Source of the DNA: Campanula takesimana
Lineage: Eukaryota; Streptophyta; Magnoliopsida; Asterales; Campanulaceae
Length of the DNA: 64,000 bases
NCBI GenBank assembly: GCA_026119855.1
Contig: JAOWBW010000181.1
Location: forward strand, 744,001 to 808,000
Reading direction: 5' to 3'
The translations under genes and the position numbers were made by a program. Positions 45,931-56,008 of the stretch are shown here, piece after piece; positions within the stretch are counted from its first letter, which is position 1; every line of letters begins with the position of its first letter. The notes under the pieces were generated by a model. That model had not been told where the DNA came from and ran no database searches. It saw only the letters and a program-made list of their open reading frames with translations.

Positions 45931-46550
45931 CATGTTTATATCATTTTCTGAAAAACAATTTTCGGAAGTTGTTTTACGCGAAACAAACGGAGCCTTATAG
46001 AGTTGCAATAAGTCGAGTGCGAATTAAACTTGTCGATATAAGAGTTGAAATAGTCGATTTAATAAAAATATGAGATTAAAGTTTTATTCAAGCTCTAGAC
46101 AAGTGAAAGACGTTTTGTACAATCTTATTGAAGTTTTACTATAATTATTGTCATTTTTAGAAATGTGACCATCTTCTTGAGATAGAGAGTTTCTTTTTCG
46201 ACAATGTTCCTTCTTGTGGTCAAGAAGGATCTTTATATCTCCTTTTAGTTTAGTTATATGAACATACACACACTATAAATACCATGTTCCGATGCAGCAA
46301 CGCATGGGAAGTTTCTTTTGATTTTATCTTTATCTATTATATATTCTATGGAACGGGATATTCAAATGACATCTAATCTCTTTAGAGTTACCATACCGTT
46401 TTATTGAGCTAAAACATTGAGAAAATCTAATTGTGTTTATGTAACGGTTAGGGGGTCAAGTTACGATAGAAAAAGAATATATAGTGATCACTCCTATCAC
46501 CCGAGAAATCAGACTTTCTATCATGATTAGAGAGATTCAAGGGGGATTGT
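45931..46550. other. Unassigned sequence
   Basis: AT-rich; no gene or repeat recognised. Confidence 0.4.
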
Positions 46551-47935
46551 TGGTTGTGTATTAGTGTTTAGACCAGACATGAGGGTTCACGAGGGTTGCC
46601 TACGTTCTCTCATGTGAGAAGCTCACGTCAGCATAGTTCGAGGAAGAATTAGAATAGAAGGAGGAAGTAGGATTATGCATATAGTAGGGGGAAGAGAAAG
46701 AAGTAAGTTGATGATCATATCCTAGAATGATGATTACACCATTGATATGATCAATGTGTGATCATCACCATCATCATGGGAGAGTTACTGATCATGTGAG
46801 TATTTACCTACAGTTTAGGGTTTAGAAGTAGTTCCTAGATCTTAGGCGGGTTTTGATGAAACCCTAGATCATAATAGGCTATAACATATGTACATGAAGA
46901 GTAAAACCTTAATTATAGCAATATAACATGAGTTTAAAATAAGAACATGAAGAACACATATGAACAATATGAACAAATATGCTAGGAAGATCGAAACCCT
47001 AAATCTGGAATTTTACGTATAATAAACCCTTGATCTAACATGCATATTTTGAATAACATCATGAATGAATAACATTATGAATGTATGAATAAACATAATA
47101 AGCATAGGCATAAAGTAGATCTAACATAACAATCATGCAAGAACATAGGAAAGAAAAGTCAAGAAGCTCACCAATTTTGTCAAGAACGAACTCAAATCTT
47201 CTTGTAGATTGACCAGAACATCGGGATTGCTAGAAAAGCTTAGCTTAGAGTGCTTTCGTCAGTTTTGACTCTGGAACTATAGGTAGATAATAGTGTGTCT
47301 AAATTATGAGCTGAGGCCACTTATTTATAGGGAACTGGGCCTGGAATCACTGGTCGCCTAGCCAGGTTATCAACTTTGGAGATAGATCTGCACAATGAAA
47401 AACCTAGATTACGTTTATCTATATGAATAAATCCGATCAGACGAGTTTATCTTCATAACTAAGCTTTTTGGGAAATTCCGGATAAGTCATCCGCAGATTC
47501 AATTCCTGTAAGGTCCGTGTAAGTTCTGGAATGACCTAATAACTCATTTTCTGACAGGTTACAAATACTAGCCCCTCGGAGACGCTTCTTGCAAGGCAAT
47601 GGAGGGTTGATGATTAAAATAGGATTCGTTCTGAAACATTAGTTTCAAAATTTGAGGAGTAGGGTAAGAAATGACTAGGTTACTCGAGCGGCTGAACCTT
47701 GGTAGGCTACCTACATATCCTAAGGGAAATCAAGCTAGTCGTAGTTCGAACTCTGGTGGGGGGGATAAGAAAGAACCTTCTACCGGGGAAAATCCTAGGT
47801 ATTAGGATCATCGGCTGCTGGGGATGATAGATAGAGGTGAAGAATGACCACGTTGGTCAGGTGGCTGGACCTTTTTAGGCTACCTACGTATCTTCGGAGG
47901 AATCAAGTCAATCATAGTTCCGCTCTACTGGGGAT
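46551..47935. mobile_element. Tat-like remnant with three nested-hairpin modules
   Basis: Modules d (46596-46642), e (47705-47750) and f (47880-47925) share GCCTACGTAT-like left arms and TAGTTCGA-like right arms. Modules e and f lie in a repeated about 175-bp phrase (GGCTGRACCTT ... AGGCTACCTACRTA). A minus-strand CCTATAAATAAG near 47320 suggests part of an LTR. No coding domain. Confidence 0.5.
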
Positions 47936-47939
47936 TGAT

Positions 47940-48203
47940 AGTAAGACATTGCCCGGTTGTGGATCGTCAATCATCCGGATCGCGCACCCAATCAGCATCG
48001 GAATAAGCACGAACTGATAGGTTGGGTGAACGTTGGATAGTGAGACCAAGGTCCAATGTCCCTTTAACAAACCGCAATAATCGCTTGGCTCCAATAGTGT
48101 ATTTCTGTAAAAAGTACTTTAGTAGCGGAGTAAAGGCACTTGCATATGCAATAGAGATAGTATGTGCATATGTAAAAGGTACCTTAGCAGCGCACAAGAT
48201 CAA
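47940..48203 (-). pseudogene. Ty1/Copia RNase H fragment
   Basis: AKRLLRFVKGTLDLGLTIQ and VRAYSDADWVRDPDD are the Copia segment leading into RNase H. The next codon is TGA where the family has Arg, then RSTTGQC follows in frame. It is a short piece joined to Tat-like sequence on the left and to the dispersed duplicate on the right. Confidence 0.85.
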
Positions 48204-48221
48204 CTAAAGCATAACTGAAAC

Positions 48222-48644
48222 AGGTGTGACACTTCTTCGGAAGAGCTTAAATATTCCTTGCAAATAAAACAAACAAATAGGTTGTGCTTGTAAGTCGTAG
48301 TTTCCCATGCATCCTTATTATGTCGTTTTTCCATAATGGCATCATAGTTATGAATTAGTGGCCTCTGTCAGTTATTTCTAGATTGCATTTTTGGAAATCA
48401 CGTGAGAGATTAATGGAACAATGATTTTGCCTGATCTTTATTATCTTTATAATCTGATTCAAGGTTCTGCGTATAGTTATTGAAACGATGTGAAACTCTA
48501 GGTACTTATTACGCACTGATTGATCCTACATAATTTGTCTACTATCAGTAGTCATCCAAGGGACATCCATTTTTGAAAGCAATGGTGTTACCATATTCAT
48601 AGCATTCTATACAATATTTCTTATAGTCATAAGGATGTAAACCT
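48222..48644. repeat. Dispersed duplicate, copy 2 (partner 28411-28836)
   Basis: See copy 1. It differs by a 12-bp repeat of TTATCTTTA-like sequence near 48440. It ends at 48644, where a Tat LTR begins. Confidence 0.85.
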
Positions 48645-49075
48645 GTAGAAACCCCGCCTTGGACCTCTCACCCCGATTGCATACATAGTATTTTTATTTA
48701 ACTTGTTTTTGTTAATTTCTGTTACTTCGGTTAAGTTCCTAACTGATTCCGTTAATTTTGGATTAAACTGCATAACAGAGTTAACTTTAGAGTCAATTCT
48801 ATCATTTTTCACCCGCGGGCGCCTCCGGCACTGCTTGTGGGCTGCGCGCGTGTTTGGTCCAAAAGGCCGAACTCTCGCGCTTCCCATTTTGGCAGTTACG
48901 GATTGCAGTCTTTTCCCTCATTTTTCGTCTTTTCCCTCCTTTTTCTTGATCACAAAAACTCCTTTTGCGTTCTAATAATCCAAATGTTAAAGAGACAAAT
49001 GAATTTTAAACAAACATCTCCATCCCTCACAATCAGCAACCTTACCTCCATTTTTTTGCTTTGAAAAAATAATTT
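48645..49075 (+). mobile_element. Truncated Tat LTR, family A
   Basis: TGTAGAAACCCCGCCTTGGA matches the start of the Tat A LTR (21366). GCGGGCGCCTCCGGC and GCTGCGCGCGTG words lie at 48813-48850. Homology fades after about 49075, and no TATA box or LTR end follows. Confidence 0.75.
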
Positions 49076-49985
49076 CAAAATTGGAGCGTGTTTCGGCTTA
49101 GGTTCTTTAGTTGAGTGAGGACATCCAAATACAAAAAAGAAAACATCAATGAGTACATTTGAAAAACAGGTATAGTTAAGTAACCAAAGTAGCAGTTTTG
49201 CCTAAAACCATAGTTTTCAAGAATATTCATCATTGTATAGACTAAATAAGATTTTTAGAAAATGATTGTCTTTATATAAGAATTAGATAGTGTTTGAGTG
49301 ACCTTAGGGGAATAGCCCCAAAATTTTTCAAAGTAATTATGATAAAGTGACTTTAACTTTTCCGGTATAAGAAATGAAAAGTCATAATTTGAAATGTAAA
49401 GTCACAAAAATATATTTTTGATTTGTTTCTTAAAACAAATGAAAAGTCTTCAAACAGTTTATTTTGTTTAACTAATAAATTAAAAAGTTTATGTTGATGC
49501 AACTCTAATCCTGCAAACAAAGAAAAAGTCACAAAAAACATTAATCTTGATTTTAAATCCAAAGTTAGAAAATGATTTACTCTTTAATTTATCCCCCGAA
49601 ATAAAAAGAAAATTACAATGTAATTGATTATTTACATGTCTCCTTTTTAGTTGTATTTTTGAGATACTTAAAAATTATTTTTCTTTAATCATAATAAAAT
49701 ATACTCAATTTGACTAACTAAATAAACGACAAATTGTAAACAAATTTATGTGCGTAGGACGGGGCTTTTCCTAGTAGTAGTATTAAAGTTAGAGTGATCA
49801 GCTGTACGATAAGGACCAGGATCTCCAAACAATTACTCCGATGCTTTTGGATCTCAAGTGATCTAATGGCTCACATCTATTGAGATTGATATTATGGTAA
49901 TATTATGCAAACATATGAACGGTTAGATTACAAATGGTACACGGAGTGGCACACAAAAATGGTACATGAGATCTCAACTCCTTTT
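49076..49985. other. Unassigned AT-rich sequence
   Basis: No gene or repeat was recognised. Confidence 0.4.
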
Positions 49986-50153
49986 GGGAAATGCTAGGCT
50001 TACAAAAGAAGGTTACAAAATGAAGGATACAAGATGTGGTGGCGATATTTTATTGGCTATATCGATAGTGGACCCAGCACACTCTAATTAAAAACACCAA
50101 TACAATTATGTCACCTCATTTTGTAGCCATTTTTTGTAACTTTATTATTTCCC
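49986..50153. mobile_element. Mutator-type MITE
   Basis: 168 bp. The ends GGGAAATGCTAGGCTTACAA and TTGTAACTTTATTATTTCCC form an imperfect inverted pair. It is bordered by a perfect 9-bp direct repeat ACTCCTTTT (49977-49985, 50154-50162), the size made by Mutator-like transposases. Confidence 0.85.
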
Positions 50154-50247
50154 ACTCCTTTTTGGCACCAAATCCATACCATAATGCGACTATTTCGGCG
50201 CAAATATGAACATGAGTCCCTTCACAAGCCAATATTTAAGTTAAGTA

Positions 50248-50469
50248 GTCCCTCCATCCCATATTTATCGTTATTTATTTTTATTTTGGGTGTCTCATAA
50301 TTAATGCTATTTATTCAAAATATTCACTTTATTTTTCCTATCCACTCACAACAACTATTCACTAACTTATTTTTTCTCTCCTACCTACTTACAATACATA
50401 TTTTTCAACATATTTTCTTACTCTCCGTATACTCCTATTTGCTAACAAATAATTATGGGATGGAGAAAG
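50248..50469. mobile_element. Stowaway-like MITE
   Basis: Ends GTCCCTCCATCCCATA and TATGGGATGGAGAAAG, TA at both sides. 50470-50833 is AT-rich with no recognised gene. Confidence 0.7.
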
Positions 50470-50833
50470 TAGACAACATTAGATTGTTTTTTTCCAAGAA
50501 ATCAGGATCTCGCAGTATCTTTATTCCAATGGCCAACGCCACTTCTCTTGCAAAGTGTGAAGTTATGTTGGATTCGAGAAATGATCTTTCCTGGGCTAAA
50601 CCAACTAGTTGCACTTTTTTTAATAGTCCTTTACATCTCGCACTTCTGTAAATACTCTATTTGTCTCATTTTAAACTTCAAAGTTAATGTGAAAATTATC
50701 AATTTCATTGCATTTGGACTAAGAATTTGCAGAAAATTTGATTATTCTAATGAAATACTAAAAAATATCTTTGAGAGTATTATTAATGGTGCATTAATAT
50801 CAATTTCTAAAATTCTATTAGGATAATAGTATA

Positions 50834-51306
50834 CTCCCTCCATTTCATGTAACTTGAGACCAAAAATTTCAGCACACAAATTAAGGAAAAGTAAGAGAGA
50901 GAAATAGTGGGAGGAGGTGTTTGTGAGTATGAAAAAATAAATATTCCCTCCGTCCCATTTCAAATTGCAAAAATTGCCAAAAAGGGTGTCCCAACTAAAA
51001 TTGCAAAATCCAAAAATGACAAGTTTTAACCCACTTGCACACTCACATCCACTAACCCACTAACTATTCTCTACCCCACTTTCTCTCTCCCACTCAACTA
51101 TCAACACTCACAACACATCACCTTTTTCACTTTTTCCCTTAATCCCCGTGCCAACCTAGTATTTGCAATTTGAAATGGGACGGAGGGAGTAAGCTAGAGA
51201 ATGAGTGAGGGAAATAGTAAAGATTCTTTACCATTTTGGGCAGTCTCAAGTAATGTGAAACGGACGAAAAGTGAAATAAGTCTCAAGTGACATGAAACGG
51301 AGGGAG
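50834..51306. mobile_element. Stowaway MITE, outer copy of a nested pair
   Basis: Ends CTCCCTCCATTTCATGTAAC and ACATGAAACGGAGGGAG, bordered by TA (50832-50833, 51307-51308). Another MITE is inserted at 50944-51189. Confidence 0.88.
50944..51189. mobile_element. Stowaway MITE, inner copy
   Basis: Ends TTCCCTCCGTCCCATTTCAA and TTGAAATGGGACGGAGGGAG, bordered by TA (50942-50943, 51190-51191). The two MITEs have different inner sequences, so they belong to different subfamilies. Confidence 0.9.
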
Positions 51307-51419
51307 TATTCAATTTCTTTTAATAATTTTAAACTAAAAATAATTATAGACATTTATTTTGATATACCGAGATAATAGTATCAAAATAGTCTACCTATTT
51401 TATCCTTACAAAAATATGA

Positions 51420-51773
51420 CAAACTCTTATATACACCCGTTGCACCATGTGCCACGGGCCAAACCCGTGGGCTGCACCCGCCCGGCCTAGCCTCCATCAC
51501 TTCCCAGATCGTGACACGTGTCATTCCTAAAAAAACCCCAATTTTTTTTAAAATGCTATATCTTGAGATTTATAACTCGGGAAAAAAAAAATTAAAAATA
51601 CCATCTTGTTCGTCTCGACAAGACGGATCAAACTAGATAAATCATGATATGGTTTGATTTTTTTTTTTTTAAATATATATTTTTTAACACACAAAAATAT
51701 GAGTTGCTCGTCAGCTGAGATGTAACACTGTGTTCTAATAAAAGTAACAGTTTCATCTTCAAAAAGTAACACT
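51420..51773. repeat. Left piece of a tandem unit split by the CACTA-like segment
   Basis: Matches 59170-59500: shared phrases include TATCTTGAGATTT, TAAATCATGATATGG and CATCTTCAAAAAGTAACACT. The rest of this unit resumes at 58426. Confidence 0.8.
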
Positions 51774-54403
51774 CACTAGTACAGATTTATACTTAGGAAA
51801 CACCCCTTAGATAGCGCTATCTAAGATGTAACCTTACATAGCGCATACCCCATTTTGAATTTAATAATTAAGCAAAAAAAAAAAAAAAAAAAAATTAAAA
51901 TGCTATGATAGCGCATAAAAAGTGAAACGCTATGTGTGAATATAGCTTAGGTTGCGAATGCAATAAGCGCTACCTTAGTATGAGTTTCCTAAGCTTTTTT
52001 TTTCTTGTGGTTTAAACAAGGCTATTAGTGCTGGAAAGGGATTTTTTTCCCTCCCCGCTTCAGCCAAACCACGCCATCGCCATCGCCATCATTCTCTCTC
52101 TCTAAAATCTAAATACTCAAATCCACCATAACTACCAATTCCCACCATACCCAACCATTAATCCAGCCACTGCCACCAACTACGACTGCCTCACCATTAG
52201 CTCCGGCCTCATCCAATCCCTCACCACCGTCTGATTTCACACACCAGAACCTACTGCCGGCAGACCGCCCTCACCATTATGTAAGAAAATTCTTGATAAA
52301 TGTTTTGATGATCAGGTGCAAGGAGCCCCGGCCAGGTTAGGTGTAAATTATTGTGCCAATCGATTCCATTAAGCCACTGAGCAAGGAGATTTCAATAGCC
52401 AAGTGAGTGTCGAATTTGATTTTATATTTCAGCGGTTAAGTTTCTTCACTCTATTGATTAAAAATTTCCGATTTAGGGTTTAATTTTGCAAAATTGATTT
52501 GGGAAAAATTGATTTAGGATTTGATTTGGGGAAAATTGATTTAGGGTTTGAATTCCTTTGTGAGCAATTGGGTTTGGTAAAGCCTACCTCAGCATTGTAA
52601 TAGGTCTTTTCTGAACATTTACAATTATTCAGTGGTTAACTATCTCCTCCCGTCATAGATTTTTCTTCTTCCAGGAAAGGTTAATTTTCTAATTATTTTC
52701 ATCTTTCCTCCAAGTTATTTTGTTCACTTTATGCTTCATTGTTTTCGTATCAAAGCATTAAACAACAAATGTTTACTGCAAATGTGTATTTGTATATATA
52801 TTACTACTCCCTTCGTCCTAATCAATCATTTTATTGTATACATAGTTTGTCACTGCAGTATATGGAACCTGTACGTTACATTTTCATTTCTCTTTATCAA
52901 TTTGCATGACATGTTTGGTTGTTGAACTTTTTGTTGTGTTACCCGACTCTGTCTCTGAGCCCCAATACTTTATTCTACTGGTCGTATAGGCCCTAACCAG
53001 CGAACCCCTTATTCAAGAATCAAGAAAGACATGAAAAGGTAAGATTTTGTCCAATATTCAAAATTTATGTTTTTTAGTTGAGAAGTTTTCAATTTTAGAT
53101 TGGTTTATCCTCAGTTGGATTATATTTGGTTTCATAACTTGATTGGGGGGGGGGGGTTATTGATCAGACAGTGGGAAAAGTGATGGTGACTGTAGTGAAT
53201 ACAGTAGTAGGACAACCTATTCCAGTGGTGCTAATGGCGTTGTCGAAAGAACGTGGCATTTCTCAAGTGCAAGAAAGCAAATCGGCCGTGTCCTTGGCCT
53301 GTAAGTATATTTGCATATTATATATGTTGCATATTTATCTAGGTTATTTTCACCATGTTTCTTGGTTAATTAATGAAGCATAACCCAAATGTATATTTTA
53401 TTTCTTGTGTAAGTATTTATTTAAATCGTAAGGTTATCTGCATTGATATCTTAATCAAAGAGCCTGTAGAGACCCTCCTCTGCGTTGCGGTCTCTCCAAA
53501 CTGATCTGTGTTTGAGCAGCAGATTGCCAGAATCTCAACACAGCTGAATTCTCATAATCTTTGGTGTTTTGTTGCTAGATTTGTGAGATTTTCTGGATTC
53601 TTGGATTTGGGGTGAATTTATGGACCGCTTGTGGTGGATGCAGGGTTCATGATTTGATCCTGCCACTTTTCTTTATGGCTCTGTTCTGATCCTGAATCTT
53701 GATCGTTTCCATTCGCCATTTTCTCTCCAGGTACTGGTTGACATTCATTTGTAATATAGCCATTTGTGATTGATAAGAATGCTTGGGTGAGGTGTTTGAA
53801 GAGAGTACTGCAGGTTTGTGTGAGGTTGTGTAATGTTGAAAGAAGTTCCTATATTGCAGCTGTTGTATTTGGAGGAGCTGCTTCGAACCTCAACAGAAAA
53901 TTGGTGAAATTTCATATTGGAGAAACTGCTGCCATCATGGACGGAAATTCAGGAGCATCCGAATCTGTTGGAGCTGTGTTCTAGGTACATTTCGTTGATC
54001 GTAGCAACCATTATATATTTAGTTTGATAATGTCCTTATAAGTTGATAGAACTTTACTCTCTTTCTTTGCTTGGCTTGCTAAATTTTCATTTTTATTACC
54101 TCTCTACACTTCCTATAATGTTACTGATTATCACGCGCGCAAAATGTTATCAAAATTGCAGAGATGTTGGCCAAGGAGCAAAAGTTGGGTTCGTCATTGT
54201 TGGGTCGAATACCTCCCATGTGTGTGATATTAATTTTCATATTTTAAATTGCAGAGATGTTTGGTTCTAACAAATGTCTTGTAATTTTTTTTCGTACAGT
54301 TTGTCCGTGTAAACCGAATCAAGTGTTATCCTCCTAGCAAAATGCAAAATTTTCAGGATAAAGAGGGGTATTCATATATAAGTATGCGTTTTTTCGCTTT
54401 CAG

Positions 54404-54496
54404 GGTTACCAGTTTTGGACTAAAAGTGATAAATATGGGTATTTCTTCATTAAAGGCGTCCGTCCCGGAAATTACAGTTTATATGCTTTTGTTCCG
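54404..54496 (+). pseudogene. Captured exon resembling rhamnogalacturonate lyase
   Basis: Between a TTTCAG acceptor and a G|GTATTA donor, the frame reads GYQFWTKSDKYGYFFIKGV and then RPGNYSLYAFVP. This fits the segment after the catalytic domain in plant rhamnogalacturonate lyases (PL4), which act on cell-wall pectin. No other part of the enzyme was identified with confidence, so it is a fragment. Confidence 0.7.
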
Positions 54497-55136
54497 GTAT
54501 TAGGGTGTATGTAATGAATTGTTGATTGTAAGATTAACTATATTGTTGATTATCGAGAACAAAGATCTAAATCTTGTTAGTTTATAACACTCTTGTGGAT
54601 GATTGTAAGAATTATTGTTGGTGTATGTAATGTAAGGTTGATTGTTAACTAGTACAAATTAGAACTTAGGAAACACCGCTTAGATAGCGTTTCTTAAAAG
54701 CGCTATCCAAGAAGAACACTAACATAGCACATACACCTTTTTCAATTTAATAATCAAACAAAAAAAAATAAAAAATAAAAATAAAAATAGCTAGGATAGC
54801 GCATATAAATTAAAGGCTATGTCTGGAAATAGCTTAGATAGCACATAGTAGAAGCGCTATCTAAACTAGCGCTTCATAAGTTAAATAAACATTAGCTTAG
54901 ATAGCGCATAGTGGAAGCGCTATCTAAACTAGCGCTTCATAAGTTAAAATAAACGTAAATAAAAATAAAAAAATGGGATGAAACCCTCGATCTCTACACT
55001 GACGTCTACTCCTTCCTCTCCCCCCATTCAACTGAGGAAACCCTTCCCTTCTCACTCCCTCTCCATCGATTTTGATTGGCGGCTCTTAACCTCTTACTCT
55101 TTTGAAAGTATTGTGGGATTTGGGATTTGGAAGACC

Positions 55137-55388
55137 ATTTATTCGCCCAGGGAAGAAGACAACAGGACGGACGACACTGGTGACGCAATCCTGAGTGGAG
55201 CCAATGCCGGGAGGTTCGACAATGACGTCGTAGACGATGCCGGAGACAACCATGAAGTAAGTGAGGAGGAGGAAAGAGAAGACGGTCATGGCGGAGGGGA
55301 GAGTGATAGAAGGGAGTTTGAGACGAAGACGCGGCGGACGGGGGAAACTATAAGGAAGGACATTGAGGATGTGGAGGATTGGATCCAT
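55137..55388 (-). pseudogene. Captured exon resembling OSTC (oligosaccharyltransferase subunit)
   Basis: On the minus strand a frame starts MDPILHILNVLPYSF and has LPSAMTVFSFLLLTYFMVVS, a membrane segment, then GIVYDVIVEPPGIGS, the signature of OSTC/DC2, a small ER membrane subunit of the N-glycosylation complex. The frame ends near FFPGRIN, about half the usual protein. The following exons were not found. It runs opposite to the lyase exon. Confidence 0.75.
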
Positions 55389-55786
55389 GGAATTGAGTGC
55401 GGTGGTATCGGAGGATTGGGTTAGGGTTTTGATTTGGGAGCCATTTTTGTGAAGGTTTTAGGGGTACTGCTGCTAGTGTAATCGGACTGTGAGAGCTCGG
55501 CAGATTGAAAGTTTTGAAGCTATTAGAGAAATTCCACCATCGTCCTCATCATCGAGAAGAAGTCCACCATCAAACTCGAAGACTCCAGGTCATCCTCTCC
55601 CTCTCTTCCCACTTCTAACACGCACAGTCAAACACAAATAGTTTGAGATTGTTTGGGATTGGGTCTTAGGAAATAAGACCCAATCTCAAACAAATTTTTA
55701 GGACTAATATCGTGATTTTTTAAAATTGCATTAACCATAGGACTCTTATTTCCCTCTAGTTTAAGAAATTTCATTCTCTCTGTGTA

Positions 55787-56008
55787 ATGGCTTCCTCCGC
55801 TAAAGGCAAAGTAATAACTCTGCAGTTGGTCTTCAAGGTTTCTCTCCCTCTTAGCCTTAGTTCTCCAATGACGACTATCCTAACAGTTAACCACGCCTTA
55901 CAGTTACTACGTCTCACTTCCGCTTTCTCGATCACAACTGCCATATATTTGTCTTTCTTTCTCCTTCTCACTGCGATTGGATTCATGGTAATGGGTGAAA
56001 TCGCATAG
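55787..56008 (+). pseudogene. Possible captured exon, unknown membrane protein
   Basis: A 73-residue frame with Met start and two hydrophobic stretches (LRLTSAFSITTAIYLSFFLL, LLTAIGFMVMG). I do not recognise the family. It may be a chance frame. Confidence 0.3.
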
